DNA of 36,957 bases. Source: Chlorokybus atmophyticus. Taxonomy: Eukaryota > Streptophyta > Chlorokybophyceae > Chlorokybales > Chlorokybaceae. The stretch spans positions 45,074-82,030 of the forward strand of contig RHPI01000101.1 of the NCBI GenBank assembly GCA_009103225.1, in the 5' to 3' direction. Position 1 is the stretch's first letter; the number at the start of each line of letters is the position of its first letter. The notes below the pieces were generated by a model. The model worked only from the letters and a program-made list of their open reading frames with translations, was not told the origin of the DNA and ran no database searches. A program made the position numbers and the translations under genes. Below are positions 1-11,967 of this stretch, one piece after another.

Positions 1-34
1 TTTATTATCTTATTGAGCCCCCCCCCCTTCTCAC

Positions 35-2510
35 CTGTCCTAAACCAGTTGACCTGCACCTGCACCGTCCCCCCCACCAGTCCCGTCTCATTCCCCACAA
101 CCACCAACGCCGGCGAGAAGTCCACGCTCTCCGTCACATTCCCGCTCCCGAGCGCGGCGTAGTAGGAGACGGTTATCGATGTGGTGGACGTGGCGCCGGG
201 GGAGATGGAGCCGGAGGTGGAGGAGGGGTGGAGCCAGGAGGAGGAGGAGGAGGAGAGGGAGGTGAGGGAGGAGGAGGAGAAGGACCAGAGGACTGGGAGG
301 AGACCGGGGTTGGAGAGCCTGGGGAAGAGTGTGTGGGTGGGTACGTGCGTGCATGTGTGCGAGCGCGTGTCTGTGTGCGTGCATGTGGGTGGCAGTGCGT
401 AGCTTGGGAGGGATGAATGCACAGTCGCGCTTACTGGAATGTGACAGTCGTTTGGGAGCCGACGCCAATCAGCGTAGCTTGCAGCAACACGGAACTCACC
501 GGCTCAAACGAAACTGCCACACAACCCAATCACAATCAGCCCACCCACTCACCCCACCCACCCCCACCCACGCACCAGGATCCACCATCGCCAGTCCCGG
601 CGCATACACCGGCGGGTTCGGCGGCGGCATTGGCGGCGGTGTCGGCGGTGCCATCGGCGGCATCGGCGGCGGCGGCGTCTCCCCATCCTGCACCGCGAGA
701 CACCGCGCCACGGCTTGCGCGAGGACGGTTTGACAGCGTGATGTGATCGAGTTGTGAAGGATGGTAGGGGAGACGTTGGGGAGGAGGTCGAGGACGAAAC
801 CGTCCTGGGGAGTGGACGAGTGAGGTGTGATGCAAGGAAGTGGTGAGTTGAAGTTGGAGAGTAATAATAACAACGAGTGCGTGACAGTGCACACACCTGC
901 GAGTAGCGACCTTGTTGACCGGCTTGGAAGAACCAAGCGGACGTGTTGAGGTCGGAGGAGCTGCGCCAGACGTACCTGTGCCAAGCGTAGGAATGGTGTT
1001 GGGTAGTAGTATGGCATTCTATGCTTGGGGGTCGCTGAGCAGTGTGCATGGCACGTATTGGTGCAGTGACCATAAACACCCATACTGTGTGTAACGTTTG
1101 CGTGTGTGTGCATGTGCGTACGTTCCATCTCCCCACCCCCCACTCACGGCAGCGTGAAGTTCCCTCCCGCGCCATAGTCATGAGGGATGTCCCCCCTATC
1201 CCTTTCCCCCATGGCGTAGTCGGCGGTGCACGACGCGTCCGGTGCGCCGTACACCTCGCGGATGCGGGAGGGGACGGGACACGAACGCGAACGGGAACGG
1301 AGCTGGCGGAGGCGGAGGGCACCGACTACATTGGCCTGGTGTGGGAGGAGCGAGTGTGTTGGATGTCTGTGGTGGTAGGGGGTGAGTGATGTTGTTGTTG
1401 GCTTACTTGGCCGAGGATTTGGAGGCGCTGCGAGGGGATGAGAGGGGTGCCCGAGGAGGGATCCGTTTGGGGGTAAGTCAGGGAGAGGAACGTGCCGTTC
1501 AGGTACTGTGTGTAAAGCCAGGGGTTGGTTACACAACAATCACTGAGTGGAGGTCATCAGAGAGAGAGAGTGTGTGCGTTTGTGGCTCTGCTGCTTACTG
1601 TCCAGAGGGCGGAGGTGTTGGTGATGGCGCTCGTGTCGTACGTGGCTGTGGAGTTTTTTATTTCATCAACAGAAGCAGTGAGTATCACGTATTGTTGTGT
1701 GACCATCATCATCATTAACAGAGGTGTGTGGTTTGTCTCTCACCTTTGGCGTAAGAGTTGATGTAGTACTGGACGCTGCCAGGCTTAGCCGCAAACACAA
1801 CTGAGTAAAAGAGAGCACGCAGGGCAATATGAGAGACAAAAGTCGTTGTGGTCCGGTATGTGGATGAAGAATAAAACTGCCTAGAGAGTGTGAGGTTTGC
1901 GTACCAATGGAGAACAAGATCACGAAGAGGAGGTACGCTCCCGCACCGACGTACAGCTGTGGTTTTACATAGACGTACAATGAGTACGTTGCAGGTTTTA
2001 GAACATACGTTGGATGCGAACGGTGAAGGAAGACTTCTTCTACGCAGACAGTCAAAGCGCATTGCATGGTAGGGATAGTTGTAGATTGTGACATACAGCT
2101 AGCAAGTGTTGGGTTCAACATGTTATTCACGTGTAGCAGCAAGCAGTTGGAAAAAGAAATCTTGAGACGCGATATGTGGTTGTCCTCCAAGAATGCTGGT
2201 TACTACCTTCAACAACGCTGTCACAACACAACTATGGCATGGTTGCTTTATGTCAAAGCCACCAACAGGAGACACCACCTCCAGAGCTATGCACACCTTC
2301 TCTGTGTGTGCGAGTGTGCGGTAAACAACTTGGTTTGAGTTGATCCTGATTGTTGTACACAGTATGCAGATTGAGGACTGACAATAATTGTTATTCCGAC
2401 ACATGGCAATCTCACACCTGCGCTTTCTCCTTGATGACCTTCAGCTTGCCCACCGCCAGCCGCTGCCTCGGCGCTCCCCGGTTCATCCGCATGATATGCC
2501 CTCGCGCCAT
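35..2510 (-). CDS. Polycystin-2-like cation channel, N-terminal part (truncated by window start)
   Basis: This is a membrane cation channel of the polycystin (PKD2/TRPP) family. Exons on the minus strand: 2510-2418, 1956-1905, 1800-1744, 1645-1599, 1505-1407, 1335-1148, 975-897, 804-576, 513-435 and 318-35; all phases close. The first exon is a basic cytosolic leader starting at ATG 2510. The second holds TM1 (GAYLLFVILFSI). The rest is the extracellular polycystin/TOP domain. The best family match is VVGALRLRQLRSRSRSC, equivalent to the human PKD2 segment around GVPRIRQLRVRNGSC. Several NxS/T glycosylation sites (NGTF, NFTL, NVTE, NETG) fit an extracellular location. The exon at 804-576 carries a Pro-rich insert (about 25 residues of PPxPP) unusual for the family. 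The donor at 34 leads out of the window, so S2-S6 and the pore are missing here. A second copy of the family lies at 28.8-33.3 kb. The family is confident; the first two exon junctions are less so. Confidence 0.82.
2207..2299 (-). other. Possible optional exon in the polycystin-like gene
   Basis: Inside the first intron of the polycystin-like gene there is a 93-base segment between a CAGAG acceptor-like site and a GTAGTAAC donor. It is open and phase 0 at both ends, so inclusion would add 31 residues before TM1 without breaking the frame. The peptide has no counterpart in known polycystins and I left it out of the main model. It may simply be intron. Confidence 0.2.
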
Positions 2511-2546
2511 AGTGACAGAGATGATCAAATCACACCTCCCTCGTGT

Positions 2547-2586
2547 CCTGGCCTGGCCTGGCCTGGCCTGGTGGGGCCTTCCGGCT

Positions 2587-2621
<35 letters not shown>

Positions 2622-2644
2622 TGGCCTGGCCTGGCTTGGCCTGG
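2547..2644. repeat. CCTGG pentanucleotide array flanking a (GCC)n tract
   Basis: Five CCTGG units run at 2547-2571, then a (GCC)n tract of about 35 bases, then CTGGC units at 2621-2644. Read on the minus strand the units are CCAGG, lying 37-134 bp upstream of the polycystin-like ATG. Confidence 0.85.
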
Positions 2645-2859
2645 TGTAACACACTGCAGCACCAACAAGAGGTCACGTGACGAGCTGCAAATGACGCTGA
2701 GATCGTCATTTGCGTTACGTGTTCTCCCGTAAGCAGTTTGGAGAGCTGTCCGATCGGCAGCAAGGTAGCAACGTGGACAACCTTTGTGTCCTCCGATGTA
2801 ACTATGCTCAAGGAAGTCGTATCTGGCGACAAACGTATTCTAGGTCTATTCTTCCAAGC

Positions 2860-2894
2860 CCAGGCCAGGCTATCAGGCCAGGCCAGGCCAGGCC
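2860..2894. repeat. CCAGG pentanucleotide array
   Basis: Two CCAGG units at 2860-2869, a short break (CTATCA), then further CAGGC/CCAGG units to 2894, ending 16 bp before the coiled-coil ATG at 2911. The orientation is opposite to the array at 2547-2644, so each divergent gene reads CCAGG units in its own sense direction just upstream of its start. Confidence 0.8.
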
Positions 2895-2910
2895 GGCTGC
2901 CGCTGCTGCC

Positions 2911-5366
2911 ATGCTGCCGCCGATCTCCGCCGCCGGCGGTGGCCTGCGCGTCAGTTGGAGCGAGCCTGGGCCCGCCGCTATCGAGGAGGACGGGGAGGAG
3001 GAGGACGACAACAATGACACCACGAAGGAGGCGGCGGCGGATGATACTGAGCCTAAGGCAGGGCAGCGGCGGAGAAGAAATGTTGATAGAAACGATGTTG
3101 ATACGCATCTTATTAGGCTGTTGGGAAGGTCTCAGTCCGCTATGGGCAACTACGCTTGCTACCGACGCAGCGCTGGTGCTGGCCAGTGCAGGAGTAGTAG
3201 TAGTAGTGGTATGGGAGGTGGAGCCAAGTCCTTTGAGGAGGAGATGATGCTCAGCCAGGCTCAGAGGAGAAAGGGTGCTGCAGAGCAAGCAAAGGACGCC
3301 CTTGAGACGGTAATATAAAACTCACAATAAGGTATCAATGGAGCTTGAGACGCATCAGAATCTGAACGTTGCAGTGCACTGCTGTAATCGTGCCAAGACG
3401 GAATTTGTGGTATATGTTGACAGCCTTACACGCGTATCAACTCTACACAAACTTGGCAGTTGCATCAATGTGGCTTTAGCGCAGGTTGCGAGCCCTCCGG
3501 TATTGTACTCACATTGCATGGCTGTTGTTTGGCTCGCTAGCTTGCATAACACGTTCACACGTTGAACAAAATCGTTTGACATGCTTGGTCATCGGCGTTT
3601 GCACCCCAAAAAGACCAGCGCACAAACTGAACACATAGACACATGTAGTCATACGCTGAGTTCGTGTACATCCTATCTGATGCACACCACTCACACACGT
3701 ACAGGACCTCTCCTCCCCGCGCGCAGCCTGGCCCCCCAACACCTCCACCTTCTCCCTATCCTCCTCCTCCTCCTCCCCCTCCCCCTTCTCCTCCACCCAC
3801 CCTCTCTCCCCCTCCTCCCTCCTCTCCTTTGGCCTCCCCCCCTCCTCCTCCTCCCGCCTCTACCGCGCCCTCCGCGTCCACTCCGCCGGCTTCCACGAGT
3901 CCGTCCAACAGCTCATCTCCCACATACCCACACCCTCCACCCGCACACTCCTCCTCACCCACATCTGGCATGCTTACGAGCAACTGTGGGACTCAGCCCT
4001 GTGCATCAGCTTCCCGTTGGAAGTGAATGAGATGGCGAGGGAGAAGGTGGCGCTGAGGGAGAGGGGGGAGGAGTTGGGGAGAGAGGTGGAGAGGTTGAGG
4101 GGGGAGTTGGGGAGGGAGAAGGAGGCGAGGGAGAGGGTGGTGAAGGAGGCGATTGAGAGGGCGGTGAAGGGGAGGGAAGAGGAGAAGAAGGGGAAGGGGA
4201 GGGAGAGGGAGCTGGAGCGAGTGACAACGGCACTTGAGGTGGGGGAGGATGTGGTGCACACAAATGCACACACACACGGACACAGGGGTGCACGTACGCA
4301 CACATCACTCAGATGACACACATGCACGCGGGCAACCACAAGCACACACAATTGGCCATTCGCATTGGATTGATTGCTGTTGTTGAATAGAGGGCGGAGG
4401 AGCGGGAGGAGAAGCTCAAGGCAGCTTTCAAGGCTCTCAGCGCCCGGGCCGCAAAGCAGGTGCGTGTACGGGGCACCCGTGTACATGCATGAATATCTAC
4501 AACAACTAGCTGATGGTTTCCCCATTTGTTGGAAGAGTGACGAGTTGGAGGCAGCCAGTGCTGGGCGGGCTTTTGCAGAGAAGGCCGCAGCCGCAGCACG
4601 CGAAGAGCTGTCAGTGTTAAAGCGGGAGTCAGAGACACGTGTCAACGCACTTGAAACAGAACTGAAACAGGTAAGATGCATATGTCACAACGCAGTTCTG
4701 AGCGTTACGTACACGCATGCGCGCACGCACTATCTTCTTCCGCTGTCGCAGGTCGAAGGCGAGCTCGCTTCGTGCCAGCTGGCACTCAAGCAGACCTCCA
4801 CGGCAGCGGAAGCGCGCGTCACCGCGGCTGAGGCGGCCTCCGGGAAGGCGGAGAAGCTGGCGGAGGAGGCGACGCAGCAGGCGAAGGACCTGCGGAAGTC
4901 CATCGCACTCCTAAACGGTACGCATGGCGATGATGCAAAACACACGCACACGCACGCATAGGTACGCACGCACACGCACACGCACGCACTCGCATGTCTA
5001 CATGCCGCGAATGCGCGCATATGTGCGTGCGCACATGCGCATGACTGCTCATGCACACAGAGACAGGAGCCCGTGCACACGCACGTATACGCAGACACCT
5101 TCAGAGACTGTTTCTCACCCCTTTCAGGTGACCTCAACTACAAGCGCCAGCAGTTGGCGAAGGAGCAGGCAGCCGTCGAGCACGGTCGCCTCCAGCTCAA
5201 GGAGGCCTACGCCCACTGGGACAAGGAGAAGGCCAGAGTGACCGAGAGCCAACGGACGATCGAGGAACTGAATCGAACGATAGAGGGACATGATGGGGAG
5301 GTGAATGAGGTGAAGAAGCAGCTGAAGGAGTCGAGACAGAAGGTGAGTGAGTGTTGGGTGTGTGTG

Positions 5367-5398
<32 letters not shown>

Positions 5399-8300
5399 CG
5401 TGTGATTCTGATAGTGGCTTTTGTGTAGGTGTTGATGTTGGAGCGAAATGTTAAAGACCTTGAGGAGGAGCGTTCCTCCCTCCAATCCAACGAGCACCGT
5501 CTCTACGACTGCCTCGAGCGCAAGCGCGCCAAGAAGCAGCGCCACAAGCGTGCCCGCGAGGACCTAACTCGCACCCTCTCACTCATGGAGGACGCCGCCC
5601 GTGATGCCAACGCCCGCGTGCTGGACGCCGACGGGGAGGTCGCTCACGCCCGCGCGGAGGTGGACAAGGCCAAGGAGGAGGCGGAGCAGTTGGTGAAGGA
5701 GGCGGAGGAGAAGGTGCGTGAAGTGGAGAGGTGCTTGGGGCAGGCGAGAGTGGAGATGCAGGCGGTGCAGGCGGCGAGAGATGAGGCGATGTGGTCGAGA
5801 GTGGATGTGGAACAACAGCTGAAGGAGGCCAAGACGCAAGCTGCGGAAGAGCTCAAGTATGCACTTTCAGCGTGTGTGTATGGGCATGTATTAGTGGGCA
5901 TGCGACAGGAGCATTGCACAATGCATGTTGTTGCTGATGACGATGATGTCGATGTTGTTGGTATCGTTGATGAGGATGGTAAGCATGAACGCGTGCGCAG
6001 GAAGGAGCAAGAGTCTCGCGCGCAAGCGATTACCGACCTGGAGGCCAAACATGCAGCAGAACTCGCCGAGCTTCAAGTGCGTGCACACAAGCACACACAC
6101 GCATGTGCACTCGCACACAGGCACGCACAGACACCCACTCGCACACAGGCCTCCCTGGACCTCACCACCCGTCTCCTCTCCGCCTCCACCCTGGAGCTCT
6201 CCCAATCCAACGACCGCGCCCGTCGCCTCGCCCGCGACATCGAGTCCTCTTCCCGTCTCTCCGCTTCGCAGGAGGCTGAGGTGGCTATGTTGACCCTGCG
6301 TGTGGCCGAGGCCGAGAGGGAGGGGAGGAGGGTGGCGGAGGAGCACAAGGAGGAGATGGTTGGGGTGAGGGAGGAGATGAGGGGGATGAGGGAGGTGATG
6401 GAGGATAGGACGGCGGAGGTGAAGGAGTGCGAGGGGAAAGTGAAGGAGGCGGAGAGGGAGGTGGCGAGGACGAATACGGAGCTACGGCTACTGCAGAACC
6501 AGTATGTGGAGTTTAGAACTCAAGCATTTCATACACGCGCACGCACACGCACACGCACACATAGCGTGCGTGCTGCGCTGGTTTGTGCACAAAGCTTGCA
6601 CATACATTGCCACACGCGCGGTTATGCACACGCACACTCACCCACCCACCCCCTTCCTCCCCCAGGTTGCTCCAACTCGAGGACTCCCACGCCCGCAAGC
6701 TGGACCAGATGCGCACGGAGTCCGCCGCCCGCGCCACCGCACTCAACGCCGCGCAGGAGGCCGCCCGCGTGGCGACGGCCGCGAAAGACAACGCCGAGAA
6801 GGAGGCCCTCCAACGGCTGAGGGAGGTCACTGAGACACGCGACCGCGCGGACCGGGTGGAGGAGAGGGCGGAGGGGTTGGAGGAGGAGTTGAGGAAGGCG
6901 CATGTGGTAATGTGGCAGTGTGAGGGCATGTGTGTACAGGGACTGATGTGTCAGGAAGGATGTGGGGTTGAATGAGAAGTGTGTGTGTTGTAGGATGGAA
7001 AGAGGATGGAACTTGAGCTGCGAGAGATGGAGGGAAAGCTGAGGGCAGCGACGGCGAGTGCCACACAACTTCAAGCTGAGGTGCGCACATATGTACGCAT
7101 GCGAATCCGCACGCAGACGCACCCACGCATACACACATGCCCGCTTGCATTCATTGCAGGTAGAGAGAGTGCGCCACACGTTGGCGCTGGAGCACAACTC
7201 CACGATGGCGATGTCTCGCCAGGTGGCTTTATCTCAGCAGCGCTCCGCACGTGCAACAGTCCACTGGCTGACCTTACGCACACGCACCCTCAAACAAGCC
7301 CTGTCCCACGCGCGTAGCGACTTCGCACGCGCGGCCTCACTCGCCGTCAAAGACAAGGAGCGCAGCACCACGCAAGTGTCAATGCGAGCACAAAGCATCG
7401 TCGCCGCCGCGCGTGTCCTTGCCGAAGACATGCGCCAGGCCCTGATTGTTGTTACTAGTGAGGGTGGGAGTAAACCCAACACGCCCGACACAACAACCCC
7501 ACTCAAACCCAACAGGAGGCCTCCCTCGGGTGCGATGGCCACAATGGAGTCCGCTGAGGCTCTCGCATCTGCCTTGGCCAACATCGGTTACCCCGAGGAC
7601 GCCTTCAAGGACGTCGAGAGCGCTGTCGGTGAGGTCCGCAACCACGCGAAGGCGTGCGCCAACCACATGCAGATGCTGCATAAAGCCAACATTAACTTAG
7701 AAGGAGAACGCGCAGCTGTGGCGGGAAGCGTCTTACGCTTGGAGAAAGAGATTGAAACGATCAGTACACGACTCATGTCAATGGATAACGACAACGACAC
7801 GATGGACGATACAACCAACAACAACTTCGCTCGAAGCAAAGCGGCTTTGGCTCTCCTCCCCTCCCGCATACACGCCCTCGCAAACACCCTCACTATCCCA
7901 CTCGACACCTCCCCACTCCCCCCTCCCACCACCACCACCACCACCACCACCACCACAACAACAACAAGTTCCACATCAACGACATATGAATCTTACATCA
8001 CCCTCCATCGTAAGCGTCTGGATGCCGCGGAGACCCTCGCGGCCGTATCCGAGATGGAGAAGGCGTGTGCGCGCGCGTTCGTGGAGACGAGGGAGGCGAG
8101 GGTGGCGCTGGAGAGGGCGAGGAGGGAGGCGGAGGAGGCGAGGGAGGAGGGGAGGGCCAGGGAGCAGGAGGGGAGAGAGAAGCAGTCGGAAGGTGAGTGG
8201 AGAGGTTGTGTTGGGGGGTTTGGGAGGGGGAGTGATGGTGTTGATGTTGATGTTGTGTGCGTGTGCAGAGGCGGTGTTGATGATACGGAAGGGGATGGAG

Positions 8301-11300
8301 GATATTCAACAGGCGTCGGAAGAGATGATCACACAGGTATCCCACACACACGTAGATGTGCACGCAAAGTCGCACATGCGCCAATGTGCACACGCACCAA
8401 TGTGCACACGCACAGGCAAAAACACACATGTACGCACACACATGCGCGCTTGTGAGCATGTGTTTGCACACACGCACACGCACGTACTCACGCACGCATA
8501 CACACACACACACACACACACACAGCAGGTGCATGATCAAGCACGTGAAGCACGTGCTCACGCAGTTGTCACAATACAACTCCTTCCCCACAGGTGGAGC
8601 AACGCTCCCTCACCTCCCTCTCCCTCCTCTCTTCCAAGCTCTCTTCCTCCCTCTCCTCCCTCCACACCCTCTCCCTCCTCCTCCTCTCCACTCTCTCCTC
8701 CCTCTCCTCCACCCGCGCCGCCCACAACACTCTCCTCGCCACCCACAACACCGCCATGGCCGAGGTTGACGCCCTGCTTGGGGAGATGGATGATGTGAAG
8801 AAGGAGAGGGATGTGGTCAAGGAGGAGAGGGATGAGGCCAGGAAGGAACGGGAGAAGGTCAAGGAGGAGAAGGAGGAGATGGAGATGCAGGTGGTGGAGG
8901 GGAAGAAGAGTGAGAGGGAGGCGGCGTGGAAGGCGCAGGAGGCGGAGGAGAGAGCAGGTGAGAGTGTGGGTGTGGGTGGATGGGTAGGTGGGTGGGTGGG
9001 TGGGGTGCGTGTGTGTATGTGTCGATGAGATGTTTTCTTGTGTAGTGTCGGTGGGTGTGGCAAGACAGGAGGCTGAGAGGGCTGCGGCCCTTGCGAGCGC
9101 GTTGTTGGAGTCTGTCAAGATGCAGGTACGTTGCTGGTGTTGTTGTTGCTGTTGTTGTTGTTGCCAAGCTGTGTCTAGACGCTCTGTGACACAAACGTAT
9201 GTGTGATGTTGCGTACGCAGTTGCAAAGCGAGAAGCTCACTTCAGCATCCCTCAGCCAGCAAGTGTCGCAGCTCAAGACAACACTGGTATACAGACATAC
9301 ACACTCCCAACCCAACCTCACCTCTCTCCCACTCGGTTTCCCAAACCTGTATACACCACTCACACACACACACACACACACAAACACGTTTGCAGGACGA
9401 CAGCGTCCCCATCTCTGACCTCATCCGCACCCAAGACGCCCTGACGGCCGCCACCTCCGAGCACGCGGCCGCGCAGGAGGCGCTGGCTGCGCTCAACAAG
9501 GAGTACAACGGCATGGCCGCCCAGCTTGAAGCGGAGAGAGTGAACGTGGCGGAGGTGGAGAATGCACTGGCGGAGGCGCAGTACAAGGTGGGTGAGAGGG
9601 TGGGTTGGGTGTGTATATAAGGTGTGCGTGCGTGTGGGTAAGTGTTTTTGCATATGTGCGCGTGTGCAAAGGTGTGCTTCTGCGCACATGCGTGTATAGG
9701 ACACTGTGTCTGTTTCATGCATTATTTGCGTGGTCCCCATTTGTAGAAGTGTTGTATGTGCGTACGCGCCGTGTATGCACGCACAGGCACACACGCACGT
9801 GTACTTGACTTGCATTTGTGATGAAACGACCACTTGCGTGTGCAACAAGATGACTTGACTTTACATTGTTGTCTTCAGGTGACCACATTGGAGTTGCAGA
9901 CCCAAACCGATGCGCAAGCCCTCCAGCGCGGATCCGAAGCAGAGATATCCTTACGCTCATTAACCGACGAGCTCACAAAAACAAAGGTAGTAGAACGTTG
10001 ATCATTGTACCACATCTCGTTGGGCTTGATTGTGTAACACATTATCACACACAGGAGGAGTTGCGGCTCGCGCGCATGCCGACTTTACGCCAAGCGTGGT
10101 GCGGTACGGTTCCGACATCTCAGTCCTCCCCGTCGATATTGCTCCCGCTGCCCGTGCTGCGCGCGGTGATATCGCAGATATACGCCGCGAAGCTCGCCGC
10201 GGGTGCCACGGCCGAGAACGCCCTCGCCATGCGGGACTTTGTGTACAACGCGTTCATGTACAAATTTGGCGTGCGGGCCGTGGCTGAACAACACCTTCAC
10301 GGGTAGGATGCGAGTGTGGAATGTGGTGTGTGGTGGTGGTGCGTGTGACAAAGTCGTGTATGTGCATAGGTTGTTGGAAGCGGTGCGGGAACATAGGTCC
10401 ATCTCACTGTTTGTGGCGACTTTCGGGGACCTGTGCGGGGCTGAACTGGACAAAGCGCTGCCCGATGACGCTACCGGCTTCTTTACACTGGCATGTCATG
10501 CTATTAGCCTTCTAGCCGTCGGCAGCTGTTGCACAAGCAACATGCGCGCACGCACACACACACACGCACACATGCACTCACACACATTACTCCCATGCAG
10601 GTTCTGTCCAAGGTTGTCCAGTCTGCCATTGCCAGCATCAGCGCCGAGTCCGCCACCGAAGGCGACGTGAGGCTGCCGAAGACTCTCCCCGTGGCGACGG
10701 CTGTGACCATCATGAGCGACATCTGCAAGCTCGCCGTCGGCGTGGAGCTCGAGGACTTCAACCGCAAGATCAACGCTGCCGGGGCGGATGTGGCCACGGA
10801 CATGTTCATGTCAGAGGTGAGAAGTGGGGTTGTAGTGACAAGTCATTTATGTTTGGTATGCATCACCTTGGCTTGAGTGTGTGGGTGTGTGTGTAGGCGA
10901 TACAAGTGTACGTGGTCGATCGGGAGAATGCGGCTCAACGCATAGCTCAGCTGTTTGATGATGCTGACAAGGACGGGAGCGTGTCGCTGACCTTCCCCGA
11001 GTTCTCCGGATTGTGCTCAACGGTAAGGACTTTGCCAGACACGGTTCACGACACACTGAGCTGTTGTTGTTGCTGTTGTTGTTGACTCTTGTGTCAGGTG
11101 TATGCTGGCGTGAATGAGAGGGAGAAGAAGGTCATGTTCCGAGAGGGACTGCTCTTGTCGCGTTCAGGGACCAAAGTGGCAAGGGAGGCCTTTGTCCAGG
11201 TGCACATGCTGGTTGGTGGTTGCTTGTCAGTTGGAGTACTTGTGTATCTGTGCCATAGCCGAGGCTCTTGTCGCTGTCCACAGGTGGCCAGAAACCATGG

Positions 11301-11967
11301 GCTTGGATGCATACCCTGCCTGGCGCAGCCGATACAAACCAATGCAAGTGGACATGTAGTCACTTTTGTTTATTTGAAATTCACTTCCACGCATGCTTGT
11401 GGTAACCTTGTGTCCACCTCCACCCGCCACGACAGGCTCTGAAGAAGACAAGCGATGCGGAAGAGAGCGAACTGTTGGAATTTTCGTGGCGTGCGATGCA
11501 ACCGCTTATATTAAAGCACGGGTGAGAGAGTTGTTACACGTGCGCAGCGCTAAAGCATAGGGATTACGTTGTATCGACGAGCGTGTCAAAACAGGTCGGC
11601 AACAGACAAGGAGGCCCTGGAGCGATGCAAGGTGCTGGCGGAGGCTAAGTACCAACCGCACACAGCATGGCAGGTATGTGCTTGGTTGACATGACCAAGT
11701 AGTGGCAGCTTGACTGGAGTCTTACCAACCTGGTCTTGGTGCAGCTGTACAGACAAGTTATCATGGACTGCTACGCTCATGCGGAAGCAGAAAGGTTTAG
11801 GACAAGGTATGAGATTGACAATTAATTGACAATTAATTTGCCGGCCTGAATATTTGTACTGCTCTGTAGCGTTAGGATGACGGCATATTGTTGCTTGTGG
11901 CAGGGAGGAGAGGTTGAACTCTGTGGGTGTCCTTGCGTACTGCACACCCACACTAGTCGCTGTGTAG
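2911..11967 (+). CDS. Large coiled-coil protein with EF-hand-like loop, 28 exons, ~1933 aa
   Basis: I do not recognise a named family. Exons: 2911-3309, 3705-4238, 4391-4459, 4536-4670, 4752-4917, 5128-5342, 5429-5856, 6001-6076, 6149-6501, 6666-6906, 6994-7080, 7160-8192, 8269-8336, 8594-8957, 9046-9125, 9221-9286, 9396-9587, 9879-9986, 10055-10302, 10370-10490, 10601-10816, 10897-11022, 11098-11199, 11264-11347, 11436-11521, 11595-11673, 11745-11806, 11904-11967 (stop TAG). The sum, 5802 bases, is divisible by three. An acidic then Ser/Pro-rich N-terminus is followed by Glu/Lys/Arg/Ala heptad-like coiled coil over roughly residues 200-1550, interrupted by a Pro/poly-Thr stretch near 1150. 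The last ~380 residues are globular; around residue 1755 DADKDGSVSLTFPEF resembles an EF-hand loop but is two residues long before the acidic end, so calcium binding is uncertain. A cytoskeletal, centriolar or axonemal scaffold is plausible by architecture only. The exon 4238/4391 junction and the 10490 GC donor are the weakest calls. Confidence 0.8.
5357..5403 (+). repeat. (TG)n microsatellite in intron
   Basis: Near-pure TG dinucleotide run with two TGCG interruptions, inside the 5343-5428 intron of the coiled-coil gene. Similar alternating purine-pyrimidine tracts occur in most introns of this gene. Confidence 0.9.
7926..7967 (+). repeat. Coding (CAC/ACC)n-(ACA)n microsatellite encoding poly-Thr
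   Basis: A CAC/ACC trinucleotide run grading into ACA repeats lies inside the largest exon of the coiled-coil gene and encodes about 14 consecutive threonines. It sits in a Pro/Ser/Thr linker between coiled-coil blocks, so length changes by whole codons would be tolerated. Confidence 0.85.
8499..8525 (+). repeat. (CA)n microsatellite in intron
   Basis: Pure CA run ending in the acceptor-like CACAG, within the 8337-8593 intron of the coiled-coil gene. It could in principle serve as an alternative acceptor for a 36-base phase-0 exon at about 8529-8564, but the next intron would then be only 29 bases, so I did not include it. Confidence 0.85.

Larger units (their letters stand above)
2511..2910. 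promoter_or_regulatory. Divergent intergenic promoter region
   Basis: This 400-bp interval separates the start codons of the minus-strand polycystin-like gene (2510) and the plus-strand coiled-coil gene (2911), so it must hold the 5' ends and promoters of both unless a farther exon exists. It contains a (GCC)n run at about 2586-2620 and pentanucleotide arrays near both starts. I see no clear TATA box. Confidence 0.5.

Noticed and set aside
549-1322. Long continuous minus-strand ORF (257 codons)
   Set aside because: It runs through two introns of the polycystin-like gene and only the part at 975-897 is in the true frame; the rest is Arg/Ser-rich shadow of GC-rich DNA.
2530-3288. 252-codon minus-strand ORF opposite the first exon of the coiled-coil gene
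   Set aside because: Low-complexity (poly-Gly, Ser/Leu-rich) and antisense to an exon that joins in phase with well-supported downstream exons.
3756-4308. Minus-strand Pro/Ser/Leu-rich ORFs
   Set aside because: Antisense shadows of GAG/GGA-rich coiled-coil exons.
8529-8564. Small in-frame exon (HDQAREARAHA) in the coiled-coil gene
   Set aside because: Phases fit, but the intron to the next exon would be only 29 bases, so direct joining of 8336 to 8594 is preferred.
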